From NCBI GenBank assembly GCA_049889355.1, contig JBMHDN010000042.1:1-23359 (forward strand): a stretch of 23,359 bases of DNA, in the 5' to 3' direction. Numbering within the stretch: the first letter of the stretch is position 1; each line of letters starts with the position of its first letter. This stretch comes from JBMHDN01 sp049889355 (lineage in GTDB: Bacteria > Pseudomonadota > Alphaproteobacteria > Puniceispirillales > Puniceispirillaceae). The notes under the pieces were generated by a model. That model had not been told where the DNA came from. It saw only the letters and a program-made list of their open reading frames with translations, and searched no databases. Position numbers and translations under genes: made by a program. This document shows positions 23,220 through 23,359 of this stretch, piece by piece.

Positions 23220-23359
23220 ATGTCCAAAGAGAAGTTTGATCGTTCGAAGCCGCATGTGAATATCGGCACGATTGGCCATGTTGACCATGGTAAGACGACG
23301 CTGACCGCAGCGATTACGAAGGTGATGGCTGAAGCAGGCGGCGCTGAGTTTCAGGCCTA
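23220..23359 (+). CDS. tuf: Elongation factor Tu, N-terminal part (partial, second tuf copy)
   Basis: The window ends inside this gene, with about 46 codons visible. The translation begins MSKEKFDRSKPHVNIGT and contains the P-loop GHVDHGKTTLTAAITKVM that binds GTP phosphates. The ATG at 23220 follows ATAGGAGAG, a strong ribosome-binding site. It completes the str operon order rpsL-rpsG-fusA-tuf. The other tuf copy ends at 141, so the two copies lie about 23 kb apart in the same orientation. Their visible parts do not overlap, so identity cannot be judged here. Confidence 0.97.
   Translation, partial: MSKEKFDRSKPHVNIGTIGHVDHGKTTLTAAITKVMAEAGGAEFQA

Overview
The window looks like the main translation/transcription gene cluster of a marine alphaproteobacterium with roughly half G+C content. 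The order tuf - tRNA-Trp - (secE-nusG) - rplKAJL - rpoBC - rpsL-rpsG-fusA-tuf, and the proteins themselves, fit Alphaproteobacteria. A probable dimethylsulfoniopropionate (DMSP) lyase of the DddQ cupin type suggests an ocean lineage such as SAR116 or a roseobacter relative. That assignment is inference; no 16S gene or phylogeny is available here.

Layout. Positions 1-272 hold the 3' end of one EF-Tu gene, a tRNA-Trp gene and a strong intrinsic terminator with a GNRA-type tetraloop. Positions 413-7476 are an accessory block between tRNA-Trp and secE, neighbours that lie close together in many bacteria. It contains a SulP-family anion transporter with a STAS domain and a tight three-gene unit: a TauD/TfdA-type Fe(II)/2-oxoglutarate dioxygenase, a divergent PanB-like protein and the DddQ-like cupin. 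A translationally coupled DUF1800/DUF1501 pair follows, the second with a Tat-type leader. Positions 7692-19705 are the core genes secE, nusG, rplK, rplA, rplJ, rplL, rpoB and rpoC, ending in an intrinsic terminator. Positions 19887-23359 are a separate str operon with a near-consensus promoter, a long structured 5' leader, rpsL, rpsG, fusA and the start of a second tuf copy. All genes are on the + strand.

How the genes fit together. The core genes make the Sec translocon subunit SecE, the elongation factor NusG, ribosomal proteins L11, L1, L10, L7/L12, S12 and S7, the two large RNA polymerase subunits, and elongation factors G and Tu. The spaces between them carry perfect hairpins where autoregulatory leaders, attenuators or processing sites are expected. 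The accessory block probably serves uptake and breakdown of sulfur-containing or organic osmolyte compounds (inference). The most interesting item is the dioxygenase / PanB-like / DMSP-lyase-like cassette. Its PanB-like member lacks the metal-binding aspartates of true PanB, so the cassette may encode an undescribed reaction sequence linked to DMSP. The second most interesting item is the multi-hairpin leader of the str operon.
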